Positions 1 through 9,468 of a DNA stretch of 64,000 bases are shown in pieces. How positions within the stretch are numbered: the stretch's first letter is position 1; the number at the start of each line of letters is the position of its first letter. The DNA is from Sphingobium sp. (GTDB lineage Bacteria; Pseudomonadota; Alphaproteobacteria; Sphingomonadales; Sphingomonadaceae). The DNA lies in assembly GCA_009360885.1 (NCBI GenBank), contig SPEL01000005.1, forward strand, positions 186,001-250,000. Reading direction: 5' to 3'. Below the pieces are notes generated by a model. It saw only the letters and a list, made by a program, of their open reading frames with translations, was not told the DNA's origin and searched no databases. The translations under genes were made by a program, and so were the position numbers.

Positions 1-9
1 ACATATGGG

Positions 10-1242
10 ATGGGCATGAGCCAGAAAATCGCAATTACCGGCGGGCTGCTCGCGGACCCTGCACTGGATGCCCCGACACCCGGCGCACTGCTGATCGAAG
101 GTGACAGCATCCTTGCCAGCGGCGCGGTGGAAATCCCCTCTGACGCGCAGGTGATTGATGCGGCGGGCCTCACGGTTGCCCCTGGCCTTGTAGATTTAGG
201 CGTATTTCGCACCGACAAACCCGCCTTTCATTTTGGCGGCATCACCCGTGCCGCTTTAATGCCTGACCAGACTTTGCCGCTCGATAATGTTGGCCTGATC
301 CGTGAGGCGACCCGCCATGGCAAGCCTGATTTCTGGGTCCACCCGCTGGCCGCCGCCACGCGCGGGCTGGAGGGCAAGGAAATGGCCGAAATGGGCCTGA
401 TGCAGGCGGCTGGCGCAAAGGCCGTTGCCACCGGGCGACAGTGGATAGCCGATTCCGGCGTGATGTGGCGCGTGCTATCTTACGCCAGCAGCCTCGGCCT
501 CACCGTCATCACCCATGCGGAAGATAGCGGCCTCGCCGGAAAGGCTGTCGCCACCAGCGGTGAAACCGCAACCCGCCTTGGCCTTGCATCCGCCCCCGCC
601 TGCGCTGAAGCCATGGCAATTGCCCGTGACATTGCCCTGCTACGAGAAACCGGTGGGGCCATCCATTTCCGGCTGGTGACAACAAAGGCGGGATTTGATC
701 TTGTTCGCACCGCCAAGGCAGAAAAACTGGCCGTCACCTGCGGCGTATCCCCGGCCTATTTCATGCTCGCTGATAATGCCGTCACGGATTACCGTACCTT
801 TGCGCGGCTTTCTCCTCCGCTGCGATCAGAAGAGGACCGTCAGGCCACGATCGCGGCTATTGCGGATGGGACGGTAGACGTCATCACATCCAGCCATGAC
901 CCGCGCGGGCCAGAAGACAAACGCCTGCCTTTTGCCGATGCTGAACCGGGCGTGGCAGGGGCCGAGACATTGCTCGCCCTGTCGCTCAATCTGGTGCGGG
1001 AAGGGCATTTGTCTGTCACGGCCCTGATGCGGTTGCTATCGGCCAATCCGGCACAGATATTGGGAATAAAGGCAGGCGGCTTCACCCCCGGTAGCGCCGC
1101 CGACATCATCTTTGTTGACCGTGATGCACCGTGGATTGTCGATAGCGGCAAAATGGCAGCGGCGGCGGGCAACACGCCCTTTGATAAAATGCCGGTTCAG
1201 GGTCGGGTGCGCCGTGTGATGAAGGGCGGCGTCTTTTACTGA
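10..1242 (+). CDS. pyrC: Dihydroorotase-like protein, probably catalytically inactive (PyrC' type)
   Basis: This is an amidohydrolase-fold protein of 410 residues, the usual length of a bacterial dihydroorotase. It aligns by eye along the whole family: PGLVDL near residue 60, ITHAEDSGL in place of the HCED strand, SSHDPRGPEDK in place of the DHAPH segment, and GAETLL near the end. The metal ligands are missing: the HxH after PGLVDL reads GVF, the HVS histidine is lost, and VTPHH reads VSPAY. Inactive dihydroorotases of this type are known to act as structural partners of aspartate carbamoyltransferase, and that is the inferred role in pyrimidine synthesis. pyrB would be expected just upstream, outside the window. 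The start may instead be the ATG two codons downstream. Confidence 0.85.
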   Translation: MGMSQKIAITGGLLADPALDAPTPGALLIEGDSILASGAVEIPSDAQVIDAAGLTVAPGLVDLGVFRTDKPAFHFGGITRAALMPDQTLPLDNVGLIREATRHGKPDFWVHPLAAATRGLEGKEMAEMGLMQAAGAKAVATGRQWIADSGVMWRVLSYASSLGLTVITHAEDSGLAGKAVATSGETATRLGLASAPACAEAMAIARDIALLRETGGAIHFRLVTTKAGFDLVRTAKAEKLAVTCGVSPAYFMLADNAVTDYRTFARLSPPLRSEEDRQATIAAIADGTVDVITSSHDPRGPEDKRLPFADAEPGVAGAETLLALSLNLVREGHLSVTALMRLLSANPAQILGIKAGGFTPGSAADIIFVDRDAPWIVDSGKMAAAAGNTPFDKMPVQGRVRRVMKGGVFY

Positions 1243-1268
1243 CTCCTTTACCCCACCATCAGAACGAC

Positions 1269-1293
1269 AAAGGGGGCCGTCAAGCCCCCTTTT
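1269..1293. terminator. Bidirectional terminator between convergent genes
   Basis: GGGGGC and GCCCCC form a perfect six-pair stem around a six-base loop. It is flanked by AAA on the left and TTTT on the right, so it can act on both strands. It sits between the ends of the dihydroorotase-like gene and the opposing SPOR gene. Confidence 0.85.
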
Positions 1294-1319
1294 CTATCTT
1301 TACTGAACGAGCAGATGCG

Positions 1320-2702
1320 TCAACGAAGCGCCACGCGCTGCTTATTCGCAGATGCTTTTCCGCCACCCGATCCGGCTTTATTGACCCATTGCGCAGCAGG
1401 TGCCTCCGCCCCGCTTTGGCGCACGAAACAACTTCCCCGCTGCGCCTTAATGGAAGCGCATAGCTTTTGTGCTTCGGCCTGACTGCCAAATCCCGCAAGG
1501 GCCAGACGATAATGGGTCTTACCACCCACCTGCACCTTACTATTAACTGCCTGATAGGCCGTCAGAGCGGAATTACGCTTTATCTGCTGCTTGTGGCTGA
1601 TCTGCGCCGCTTGCTGCGTGGAAAAAGCACCAAGCTGCACCACCCATTTGGATGATTTCCCAGCCCCGGCGGGGTTGGTCACAACAGCCTTGCTGGCTTT
1701 CACCTGCGCTCTGTCCAGCTCTGGCAGTGCCAGTTTCGTGATTTTCGCAGGCGCCTTCTTCGGTCCAGCCTTTTGGGCTGGCAGAGCAGCAGGCATCACC
1801 ACAGGCGCATCGCTGGATGGCCCGTACAAAGAGGGCAGCGGCGAGGCGCTATGCTTTTCATCCGCAACAGCCGCGAGTAGCGCTTTATCTCCGTCCGTAA
1901 CACCTGTCCCGGCAGTATCACCATCCGCTAAACGCACAGCATCCTGCCCAGCAGCATTCAAGGCCAACCGCGCTGGCAAACCAGCATCATCCTCGCGCAC
2001 TGGCACGCCGATCATCGCGGCTACCCGCGCTGTTTCCGCACCGGGCTGCGCCATTTGCGCCCAATAGGCGACGCGTTTCACGGCTTCTGCCGGGGCAAGA
2101 TCAAGCGAAGCCATTTGCCGCGCCTCTACCCACTCCCCTGCCAGCGCATGGGCATAAGCAAGATTCTGCCGTTCCTTTGATGTCGCGCCGGGATCATGAA
2201 TAGCCTGAGAAAGCAGACGAATAGCCTCATGCGCATTGCCAGACAGTGCCATAGCAAGACCATAATCAGCCGCCGACAGCTTATCCATATGCGCGCTCAG
2301 CACATCCTGTGCCTGTGTGAAATCCCCCTGCGCCGCCCGTACCAATGCCAGATTAACAATAGTGCGCGAATCCCCGCCACCCAATGTCAACGCATCTTCA
2401 AACGCTGTGCGCGCCGACGCATAGCGCCCATCCGCCAGATATGACCGCCCTAACACAGAACGATAGCCAGCATTCTTCGGCTCAGCGGCCACGGCAGCCT
2501 CTGCGGCAGCAACTGCACGGGCAGCATCCTTGCGAGACAACGCCTTCTCAGCTTCCTGCGCCTGTGCTTCTGCCATTTTACCAATATTGCTGGCATGGGC
2601 ATCAACCCGGTTACTGACAGAAGCACCGCTGCACCCGGCCATCGTCGCCGCGATAATCAGCGAAGAAGCCGCCATGCGGAAAACTGCCTTATTCTTTATC
2701 AT
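1320..2702 (-). CDS. TPR and SPOR domain lipoprotein
   Basis: The 460-residue product begins with a lipoprotein signal ending in a lipobox (ATMAGC, Cys near 24), so it is probably anchored in the outer membrane. Residues about 45-200 are helical and resemble tetratricopeptide repeats (EPKNAGYRSVLGRSYL, ARTAFEDALTL). A proline- and alanine-rich linker follows. The last 90 residues are a SPOR domain (KWVVQLGAFST, then HYRLALAGF), which is known to bind denuded glycan strands of septal peptidoglycan. The chosen ATG has GGGAAG about nine bases upstream, while an ATG three codons earlier would abut that sequence. It is divergent from a second SPOR gene. A role in division or envelope maintenance is inferred. 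Confidence 0.82.
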   Translation of the reverse strand: MIKNKAVFRMAASSLIIAATMAGCSGASVSNRVDAHASNIGKMAEAQAQEAEKALSRKDAARAVAAAEAAVAAEPKNAGYRSVLGRSYLADGRYASARTAFEDALTLGGGDSRTIVNLALVRAAQGDFTQAQDVLSAHMDKLSAADYGLAMALSGNAHEAIRLLSQAIHDPGATSKERQNLAYAHALAGEWVEARQMASLDLAPAEAVKRVAYWAQMAQPGAETARVAAMIGVPVREDDAGLPARLALNAAGQDAVRLADGDTAGTGVTDGDKALLAAVADEKHSASPLPSLYGPSSDAPVVMPAALPAQKAGPKKAPAKITKLALPELDRAQVKASKAVVTNPAGAGKSSKWVVQLGAFSTQQAAQISHKQQIKRNSALTAYQAVNSKVQVGGKTHYRLALAGFGSQAEAQKLCASIKAQRGSCFVRQSGAEAPAAQWVNKAGSGGGKASANKQRVALR

Positions 2703-2966
2703 CTCGCCCATCTTCCCTGCAATTCAGCGCATCCCCCATTTGGGAAAGGCCACCCCTGCCATCAGAAAATATTCCAAATTCGGTTGTCAGGAGTCGCACA
2801 GCCGCCCTAAAATAGCGTTAACGATCTATGAAATTAGCGGATTTCTGCGGTTTTTAACGATTAACGCGCTGTCCATCATTGCCGTGCATGATAGGTTTCT
2901 GGCGAATCAGGATGATAATGAAACCCTGCCCCTGCCAATCTGGCAGGCACGAAACGGATTATAGAT

Positions 2967-4034
2967 ATGATGACAAGCAGCCTGCGCAGATCGGCCTTTA
3001 GCCTTATAACCATCGGACTGATCGGCACCTGTTTACCCGCTGGCACCGCTTTTGCTGATGTGAAGGCAGGCGTAGATGCGTGGGCGCAGGGGGATTATGC
3101 TAAGGCTTTGCGGGAATGGACACCATTGGCGCAGGCGGGCGATGCTGATGCGCTGTTTAACCTTGGACAGGCTTATAAGCTGGGCAGGGGCGTTCCTGTG
3201 GATATGAACCGTGCGCTGGATTATTATCGGCAGGCCGCAGCGAAGGGGCATATGCAGGCAGAGGATAATTATGGCCTGCTATTATTCCAGCAAAATCGCC
3301 GGGTAGAGGCCATGCCATATCTGGAACGTTCTGCCAGACGCGGGGAAGCGCGCGCACAATATCTATACGGCATTGCACTGTTTAATGGCGACCTCACGGG
3401 TAAAGACTGGCCAGCGGCCTATGCCATGATGACGCGGGCATCGCAGGCCGGGGTGCCACAAGCGGCGGCTAGTCTGCAACAGATGAACCAGCATATACCG
3501 GAAGACCAGAGGATAAAGGGCCTGTCCCTTGCCGAAGATATAGCGCGACAGGAAAATGCAGCGCGGCTCGCGGCAATGTCAGGCATGGATGTTGAAAGCG
3601 GGGGCGCTGGCAACAGGGGTGTCGGTGACGCGAGCGTTGGCGGCATAGGGACAAAGCCTGCACCAAAGCCCACATCTGTACGGAGTGCGGCGAATGCATC
3701 ACCCCCGCCATCCTCTATGCCCAAAACGCCAGCCGCGAAGGCCAAAACACCCACCATCGCCAGCACCGCGCCACAGCCAGCCGCTCCTAAAGCCACCACA
3801 GGCGGCAAATGGCGGGCTCAGCTTGGTGCCTTTAGCGAGGCAGGCGGGGCACAGCGCATGTGGAAAAACCTTTCCGCCAAGGTGAAGCCGCTGGCCAGCT
3901 ATCAAAGCTATATGGTGAAGGCCGGAGCTGTAACCCGGTTGCAGGCAGGACCATTTGCCAGCCGCGATGATGCGGAAAAACTATGCAGGCAAATTCGCGC
4001 AGCAGGCGGGGACTGTATCCCCAAATCATTATAA
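2967..4034 (+). CDS. Secreted Sel1-repeat and SPOR domain protein
   Basis: The product has 355 residues. A signal peptide ends near GTAFA-DV, so it is exported to the periplasm. Residues about 35-190 hold Sel1-like repeats (DADALFNLGQAYKLGRGVPVDMNRALDYYRQAAAKG, shown here only as a guide to the repeat phase). A low-complexity Pro/Ala/Lys linker follows, then a C-terminal SPOR domain (WRAQLGAFSEAGGA, VTRLQAGPFASRDDA). It shares its domain ending with the divergent neighbour, and the 264 bases between the two starts must hold both promoters. Peptidoglycan binding is known for SPOR domains; any division role is inferred. Confidence 0.83.
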   Translation: MMTSSLRRSAFSLITIGLIGTCLPAGTAFADVKAGVDAWAQGDYAKALREWTPLAQAGDADALFNLGQAYKLGRGVPVDMNRALDYYRQAAAKGHMQAEDNYGLLLFQQNRRVEAMPYLERSARRGEARAQYLYGIALFNGDLTGKDWPAAYAMMTRASQAGVPQAAASLQQMNQHIPEDQRIKGLSLAEDIARQENAARLAAMSGMDVESGGAGNRGVGDASVGGIGTKPAPKPTSVRSAANASPPPSSMPKTPAAKAKTPTIASTAPQPAAPKATTGGKWRAQLGAFSEAGGAQRMWKNLSAKVKPLASYQSYMVKAGAVTRLQAGPFASRDDAEKLCRQIRAAGGDCIPKSL

Positions 4035-4039
4035 GAATA

Positions 4040-4062
4040 AGGAGGGGAACCAGCCCCCTCCT
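4040..4062 (-). terminator. Terminator after the OYE gene
   Basis: AGGAGGGG and CCCCTCCT form an eight-pair stem. Read on the minus strand it is followed by TTATTCTTAT, a weak U-tract. It separates the end of the SPOR gene from the end of the oxidoreductase gene and may serve both. Confidence 0.6.
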
Positions 4063-4089
4063 CGCACCATTCACAATATTGATATAGGG

Positions 4090-5208
4090 TCAGGCCAGTT
4101 CGGCCAGCGAGGCCGGGTCAAATCCAGCCAGATGCCCGACGTCACCGGACTGCACCTTATTCACCCATTGCGCATCGCTGAGCAGAACGCGACCCACCGC
4201 AATCAGATCAAATTCTTCTTTTTCCATTCGTTCGATCAGATTTTCAATACCGGCAGCCTGCGACGCTTTACCCCGGAAAGCACCGAGGAATTCATCCGAC
4301 AGCCCCACCGAACCGACACTGATGGTTGGAACGCCGGTGATTTTCTTTGCCCAGCCTGCAAAATTCAGCCCCTTCTCACCGTCAATTTCGGGGAATTCCG
4401 GTTCCCAGAAACGGCGCTGCGAGCAATGGAGAATATCAACGCCAGCATCGACCAGAGGCTGCAACCAGTCTTCCATCTCCGCCGGGCTGGTGGCAAGACG
4501 GGCGGCATAATCCTGCTGCTTCCACTGGCTGACGCGCAGGATGACCGGGAAATCAGGGCCAACCGCCGCCCGAATGGCCGCAACCACTTCCGCCGCGAAA
4601 CGGGACCGCTCCTTAATCGTCGGGCCATTATAACGATCTGCGCGTTCATTGGTGCCAGACCAGAAGAACTGATCGATCAGATACCCATGGGCACCGTGGA
4701 TTTCCGCGACATCGAAACCTAAACGCTTTGCATCCGCCGCTGCGCGGGCAAAAGCCGCTACAGTATCAGCAATATCTTCCTCGCTCATCGCCTTACCGCG
4801 TGGTTCACCGGGGGCGAGCAGCCCAGAAGGGCTTTCCACCGGCTCATCCGGCGCCCAATCTTTGGACCCAATTGTGGAACCCGTATGCCATAGCTGCGGT
4901 CCCATATGGCCGCCCGCGTCATGAACAGCGTCGATCACCTTCTTCCATCCGGCCAGCGCCTGTTCGCCATGGAAAAAGGGAATGCCGGGGGTGTTCCGCG
5001 ATGCGGGCCGGTCAATCACCGTCCCTTCGGAGAGGATAAGGCCTACGCCGCCTTCTGCCCGACGACGATAATAAGCGGCATTGGCGTCGCCGGGTATACC
5101 CTGCAGGGCCATGCTGCGGGTCATGGGGGCCATGACGATACGATTGGGCAGCGTCAACGCGCCCAGTTCAAACGGGCGGAATAAAATATCGGTAGAGGGA
5201 ACAGTCAT
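4090..5208 (-). CDS. NADH:flavin oxidoreductase, Old Yellow Enzyme family
   Basis: The 372-residue TIM-barrel flavoprotein shows the OYE signature: LFRPFELGALTLPNRIVMAP at the N-terminus, the substrate-binding HGAHGYLIDQF segment in the middle, and the FMN phosphate-binding end (ISVGSVGL, then FDLIAVGRVLLSD). Members reduce activated C=C bonds or nitro groups with NAD(P)H. The substrate cannot be told from sequence. The start is the ATG after GGGAAGG; a longer in-frame reading adds 24 residues that do not match the family. It stands alone between convergent and co-directional housekeeping genes. A decayed C-terminal fragment of the same family lies near 45.8-46.1 kb. Confidence 0.87.
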   Translation of the reverse strand: MTVPSTDILFRPFELGALTLPNRIVMAPMTRSMALQGIPGDANAAYYRRRAEGGVGLILSEGTVIDRPASRNTPGIPFFHGEQALAGWKKVIDAVHDAGGHMGPQLWHTGSTIGSKDWAPDEPVESPSGLLAPGEPRGKAMSEEDIADTVAAFARAAADAKRLGFDVAEIHGAHGYLIDQFFWSGTNERADRYNGPTIKERSRFAAEVVAAIRAAVGPDFPVILRVSQWKQQDYAARLATSPAEMEDWLQPLVDAGVDILHCSQRRFWEPEFPEIDGEKGLNFAGWAKKITGVPTISVGSVGLSDEFLGAFRGKASQAAGIENLIERMEKEEFDLIAVGRVLLSDAQWVNKVQSGDVGHLAGFDPASLAELA

Positions 5209-5358
5209 GATCGCAGGAGCCTTCCCGAAAAGGAGATAAAATAGCCCTCCCAAAATGTTAACGCACCCACCCAGTTTCAACCATTGCAGCGCACAAGAAG
5301 ATATTTGTGCGCGCCATGGGCATCTTTATGGGTTAGCCCTCAGGCTTAGGTTCAGGAC

Positions 5359-6240
5359 CTAGGCATTCCCCCAATCCTGCCGTTTAATGCCCTGCGCATA
5401 GAGGAGGACTGACAGGTCGCCATGGCGAATTTCCGCATCCGCCGCCGCCCGCGCTTTTTCCTTGGCATGATAGGCAATGCCAAGGCTGGCGGCCTGTATC
5501 ATCGGAATATCATTTGCCCCATCACCCACGGCCATGGTGCGGTCCGCCGCAATGCCATGGACGGCCATGGCGGCCTCTAATTCCTGCTGCTTGCGCGCAG
5601 AATCGACAATCGGATCAGCAACAGTGCCGGTAAGGCGGCCATTGGCAAGGCCCAGCACATTGGCAACAACCTTCTGAAACCCAATTTCCGCGCCTACGGG
5701 GTCAGCAAAGCGGGTAAAGCCGCCTGAGACCAGCACCGTTTTCGCACCACGCGCAACCATGGTCTGCACCAGCGCCTTCGCACCGGGCATGATCTTCACA
5801 CGCTCCGCACGGCACAGATCAATTTTCGCCTCATCGAGATCGGTCAGCAAAGCAACCCGCGCCCGCAATGCCTCAGCAAAGTCCAGTTCGCCGCGCATGG
5901 CACGCTCGGTCACGTCGGCAATCTGCGCCTTGATACCGGCATAGTCGGCCAGTTCATCAATGCATTCGATGGTAATCATCGTCGAATCCATATCGGCGAC
6001 GAGCAGCTTTTTCTCTCGTGTCGTCTGCGCCTGCACTACCACATCATGAGTGCCGGGAACGGCCTGAAGCGCAGCGCGCACTGCCGCCCGATCACCATCA
6101 AAGAAAATATCAGTCGCTTTGCCAGCTTCCAGCTCAGCAATGCCTGTGATAGTCGCGCCTGTCTCGGATATGCAATCCTGCGCGGCTGAAATATCCCCCT
6201 GCCCCAATGAGGCGCTTGCGACTATGGTGGCAACGAACAT
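5359..6240 (-). CDS. serB: Phosphoserine phosphatase SerB
   Basis: This HAD-superfamily phosphatase (293 residues) catalyses the last step of serine synthesis, phosphoserine to serine. The nucleophile motif DMDST (VADMDSTMI) lies near residue 85, motif II SGGFT follows, and motif III is [10 protein letters not shown]. The N-terminal 75 residues correspond to the ACT-like region of long SerB proteins. The chosen ATG (MFVATIVA) matches the family start, and its codon overlaps the divergent miaA start by two bases. A longer reading adds 45 residues that run antisense to miaA and look non-coding. Confidence 0.93.
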   Translation of the reverse strand: MFVATIVASASLGQGDISAAQDCISETGATITGIAELEAGKATDIFFDGDRAAVRAALQAVPGTHDVVVQAQTTREKKLLVADMDSTMITIECIDELADYAGIKAQIADVTERAMRGELDFAEALRARVALLTDLDEAKIDLCRAERVKIMPGAKALVQTMVARGAKTVLVSGGFTRFADPVGAEIGFQKVVANVLGLANGRLTGTVADPIVDSARKQQELEAAMAVHGIAADRTMAVGDGANDIPMIQAASLGIAYHAKEKARAAADAEIRHGDLSVLLYAQGIKRQDWGNA

Positions 6241-7204
6241 GAACACTTCCTTTGCATATGATCCGGCCACCGACTCAGGCCGCCCGCCGCTTGCGCTTAT
6301 TGCCGGACCAACCGCCAGCGGCAAGAGCGCGCTGGCCATTGCCCTTGCGGAAAAGGCTAATGGCATCATCATCAATGCCGATGCCAGCCAGATTTACGCC
6401 GATTTGCGGATATTGTCGGCGCGCCCTTCGGCGGAGGAGGAAGCCCGCGCCCCGCATCGCCTGTTCGGCGCGATGGACGGCGCAACGCCTTGCTCTGCCG
6501 CGCATTGGGCCACCCTCGCCAAGGCGGAAATCGCCGCTGCCCATCAGGCAGGAAAACTACCGATATTGGTCGGCGGCACCGGCCTCTATATCCGCACCCT
6601 GCTGGATGGCATCGCGCCGGTGCCAGAGATAGACGCCGATATTCGGGAAGCGGTGCGCGGATTAGCCGTGGCAGACGCTTATGCCGCCCTTTCCCGCGAG
6701 GACCCGGATTCCGCCGCCGTCCTCGCCCCGGCAGACAGCGCCCGAATCGCCCGTGCGCTGGAGGTTATCCGCTCCACCGGGCGCAGCATCCGGGACTGGC
6801 GCGCCCATAAAGAAGGCGGCATCGAGGATCAGGTCCACCTCGCCCCGCTCATCCTGCTGCCGCCAAGAGAGTGGCTCATCACCCGTTGCGACATACGATT
6901 CGAGCATATGCTGGAACAAGGCGCAGTGGAGGAGGTTCAGGCGCTGCTCGCCCGTCAATTAGCGCCAGAACTGCCAGTAATGCGCGCCATTGGCGTACCG
7001 GAAATACAGGCATGGCTGAACGGCGACCTTTCGCACGAAGAAATGATCCAACGCGGGCAGATTGCCACCCGCCAATATGCAAAGCGGCAATATACATGGT
7101 TTTCTCGCCAGCCGCCCGGCCACTGGCCCCGCCATGAAGAGGAAATCAATATCAAAAATAATGCCGATATTGTAATAAAATTACAATCAATGATATTGAC
7201 ATAA
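6239..7204 (+). CDS. miaA: tRNA dimethylallyltransferase MiaA
   Basis: MiaA prenylates the exocyclic N6 of A37 in tRNAs that read UNN codons. The 321-residue product has the P-loop GPTASGKS at about residues 23-30, the [11 protein letters not shown] segment, and [13 protein letters not shown]. The C-terminus has the family pattern [11 protein letters not shown]. The start is ATG at the same CATG that gives serB its start on the other strand. ATG five codons upstream (MVATN) is an alternative. Each gene's promoter must therefore lie within the other's coding sequence. Confidence 0.93.
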   Translation: MNTSFAYDPATDSGRPPLALIAGPTASGKSALAIALAEKANGIIINADASQIYADLRILSARPSAEEEARAPHRLFGAMDGATPCSAAHWATLAKAEIAAAHQAGKLPILVGGTGLYIRTLLDGIAPVPEIDADIREAVRGLAVADAYAALSREDPDSAAVLAPADSARIARALEVIRSTGRSIRDWRAHKEGGIEDQVHLAPLILLPPREWLITRCDIRFEHMLEQGAVEEVQALLARQLAPELPVMRAIGVPEIQAWLNGDLSHEEMIQRGQIATRQYAKRQYTWFSRQPPGHWPRHEEEINIKNNADIVIKLQSMILT

Positions 7205-7224
7205 ACTATTATGTCTCATAGAGC
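7196..7224 (+). promoter_or_regulatory. Possible promoter for the ilv operon
   Basis: A perfect -35 hexamer TTGACA overlaps the miaA stop codon. After 17 bases comes TAGAGC, a poor -10 match. It lies about 150 bases before the ilvB start. The -35 is clear but the -10 is weak. Confidence 0.35.
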
Positions 7225-7369
7225 CGGACCCGCCGATGGATGGCGATTCTGGGGTTGCGAATGCCGTTGGGTTCGCCCATGCGATACTCCCGATTCTGTC
7301 ATTTCCATGCAGGGATGGTGTTTTTCAATTCCCGCAAAATGGCAGAGCGTGATGGTAAGGAGACAAGTT

Positions 7370-9115
7370 GTGGCCGAAATGAGCGGCGCTGATATTTTGG
7401 TTCAATGCCTGGTTGATCTGGGGGTCGAGGTTGTATTCGGCTATCCGGGCGGGGCAGTGCTACCAATTTACGACGCACTCTATAACCACCCGACCATCAA
7501 GCATGTGCTGGTCCGCCATGAACAGGGCGCGACCCATATGGCCGAAGGCTATGCCCGTTCCACGGGAAAGCCCGGCGTGGTCCTCGTCACATCCGGCCCC
7601 GGTGCGACCAATGCCGTCACCGGCATTACCGATGCATTGATGGATTCCATCCCGATGATCGTCATCACCGGGCAGGTAGGCACCAGCCTCATTGGCTCTG
7701 ATGCGTTTCAGGAGGCCGATACCGTCGGCATTACCCGGCATTGTTCCAAGCATAATTATCTGGTTAAGTCTCCGGGTCGGCTGGCTCATGTCATTCATGA
7801 GGCCTTTCATATCGCCACCACGGGCCGCCCCGGCCCGGTTGTGATTGATATTCCCAAGGATGTTCAGGTCGCCTCCGCGCCCTTTGAAAAGCCCGGCGCT
7901 ATCGCCCATGCCAGCTATCGTCCGCAGGTTAAGGCCCCGGCAGCAGATATTGCCGCCGCCATCGATATGATCGCCAAGGCGAAACAGCCGGTTTTCTATA
8001 CCGGTGGGGGCGTCATCAATGCCGGACCAGAGGCTTCTGCGGCCCTGCGTGAACTGGTTGAGCTAACCGGTGCGCCGGTGACATCGACACTCATGGGTCT
8101 GGGTGCTTTCCCGGCATCGTCTGATAAATGGCTGGGGATGCTGGGGATGCATGGCACCTATGAAGCCAACTGGACGATGAATCAGGCCGACCTCGTCATT
8201 TGTGTCGGGGCGCGTTTTGATGATCGCGTAACCGGCAGGCTGAATGCCTTTGCCCCCAACAGCAAGAAAATCCATATCGATATTGACCGCAGTTCGATCA
8301 ACAAAATCGTGCTGGTTGATCTGCCGATTATCGCCGATGCCGGAAGCGCGCTGGCGGATTTGATCGCTGCATGGAAGGCTGCGGGCCATCAGGCACAGGA
8401 TTTGTCCGGCTGGTGGAAACAGATTGAGGACTGGCGCAAGGTCAACAGCCTCGCTTATCCCGCTGATACCGACGAAATCATGCCGCAGCATGCCATTGCC
8501 GAGCTGTTCGGCGCGACACGCGGCAAGGACGTCATCATCACTACCGAAGTTGGCCAGCATCAGATGTGGGCGGCACAGCATTTCCACTTTGATGACCCAA
8601 ATAAATGGCTGACCTCTGGCGGCCTCGGCACCATGGGCTATGGTTTCCCCGCCGCTATTGGCGCGCAAATGGGCAACCCCGATAGTCTGGTTGTCTGCAT
8701 CGCAGGTGACGCATCGGTTCAAATGAACATTCAGGAACTGGGGACCGCCAGCCAATATCGTCTGCCGGTTAAGCTGTTCATTTTGAACAATGAATATATG
8801 GGGATGGTCCGCCAATGGCAGGAACTGACCTATGAAAGCCGCTATTCCAACAGCTATTCTGACAGCCTGCCGGACTTTGTGAAACTGGCCGAGGCTTATG
8901 GATGGACCGGAATTCGTATCGAAAATCCGGACGATCTGGAATCCGGCATTGCCAAAATGATCGCAACGCCCGGCCCGGTATTGGTGGATTGCCGCGTGGC
9001 GAAGCTGTCTAACTGTTTCCCGATGATACCATCAGGTGCATCGCATACCGAAATGCTGCTGGACCCCAGCCAGGTTTCCGGCACTATGGCGGATGAGGCA
9101 AAAGCACTGGTATAA
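7370..9115 (+). CDS. ilvB: Acetolactate synthase large subunit
   Basis: IlvB is the thiamine diphosphate-dependent catalytic subunit of acetohydroxyacid synthase, the first common step to valine, leucine and isoleucine. The 581 residues match the family length. The TPP-activating glutamate lies in RHEQGATHMAEGYAR, GSDAFQEAD follows, and the Mg/TPP motif is GDASVQMN with NNEYMGMVRQWQ after it. The GTG start is preferred because AAGGAG lies seven bases before it; an ATG three codons later also fits. The longer reading from 7211 is rich in Trp, Cys and Arg and does not resemble IlvB. It heads ilvB-small gene-ilvN-ilvC. Confidence 0.94.
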   Translation: MAEMSGADILVQCLVDLGVEVVFGYPGGAVLPIYDALYNHPTIKHVLVRHEQGATHMAEGYARSTGKPGVVLVTSGPGATNAVTGITDALMDSIPMIVITGQVGTSLIGSDAFQEADTVGITRHCSKHNYLVKSPGRLAHVIHEAFHIATTGRPGPVVIDIPKDVQVASAPFEKPGAIAHASYRPQVKAPAADIAAAIDMIAKAKQPVFYTGGGVINAGPEASAALRELVELTGAPVTSTLMGLGAFPASSDKWLGMLGMHGTYEANWTMNQADLVICVGARFDDRVTGRLNAFAPNSKKIHIDIDRSSINKIVLVDLPIIADAGSALADLIAAWKAAGHQAQDLSGWWKQIEDWRKVNSLAYPADTDEIMPQHAIAELFGATRGKDVIITTEVGQHQMWAAQHFHFDDPNKWLTSGGLGTMGYGFPAAIGAQMGNPDSLVVCIAGDASVQMNIQELGTASQYRLPVKLFILNNEYMGMVRQWQELTYESRYSNSYSDSLPDFVKLAEAYGWTGIRIENPDDLESGIAKMIATPGPVLVDCRVAKLSNCFPMIPSGASHTEMLLDPSQVSGTMADEAKALV

Positions 9116-9129
9116 CAGGAGAGTAGGAT

Positions 9130-9468
9130 ATGACCGCGCATCTCAGGCTTCGTATTCATATATCGGAACCATGGGATTTTGAGCGGCAAACCGGAATGGA
9201 GACGTTAACCGGCTGGACTGTAGAACATGAGGGCGAGCAGCAGGATGAATGGGAAGTCATGCTCGATACCCCTTATGAGATGAATGATGTGGTCCATGAC
9301 CGTGTCCTCATCAACCCCCGTTATGTCGGGGAAAAGCTGGGAAAAGTCTTTGATTCCATTGTTGGCATGGCGGTGCGTATCGCCCATCAGGCTGACGGCG
9401 ACTATCATTATGCGATGGCGGGCACCCTGTCCCTCCACCGCGATGAGGAACAAGAGGAAGTCAATTGA
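9130..9468 (+). CDS. Unrecognised 112-residue protein between ilvB and ilvN
   Basis: I do not recognise a family. The product is acidic (HEGEQQDEWEV, HRDEEQEEVN), has no membrane segment or signal peptide, and reads as a mixed alpha/beta soluble domain. An AGGAG-type site sits before the ATG. Its stop codon overlaps the ilvN start (TGATG), so the two are probably translationally coupled. Its position inside the acetolactate synthase operon suggests a role linked to that enzyme or its regulation, but that is inference from position alone. Confidence 0.75.
   Translation: MTAHLRLRIHISEPWDFERQTGMETLTGWTVEHEGEQQDEWEVMLDTPYEMNDVVHDRVLINPRYVGEKLGKVFDSIVGMAVRIAHQADGDYHYAMAGTLSLHRDEEQEEVN

Noticed and set aside
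7211-7369. N-terminal extension of IlvB by 53 codons
   Set aside because: The extra residues are rich in Trp, Cys and Arg and do not resemble acetolactate synthase. A good ribosome site precedes the GTG at 7370. As a leader peptide it is not rich in Leu, Val or Ile.
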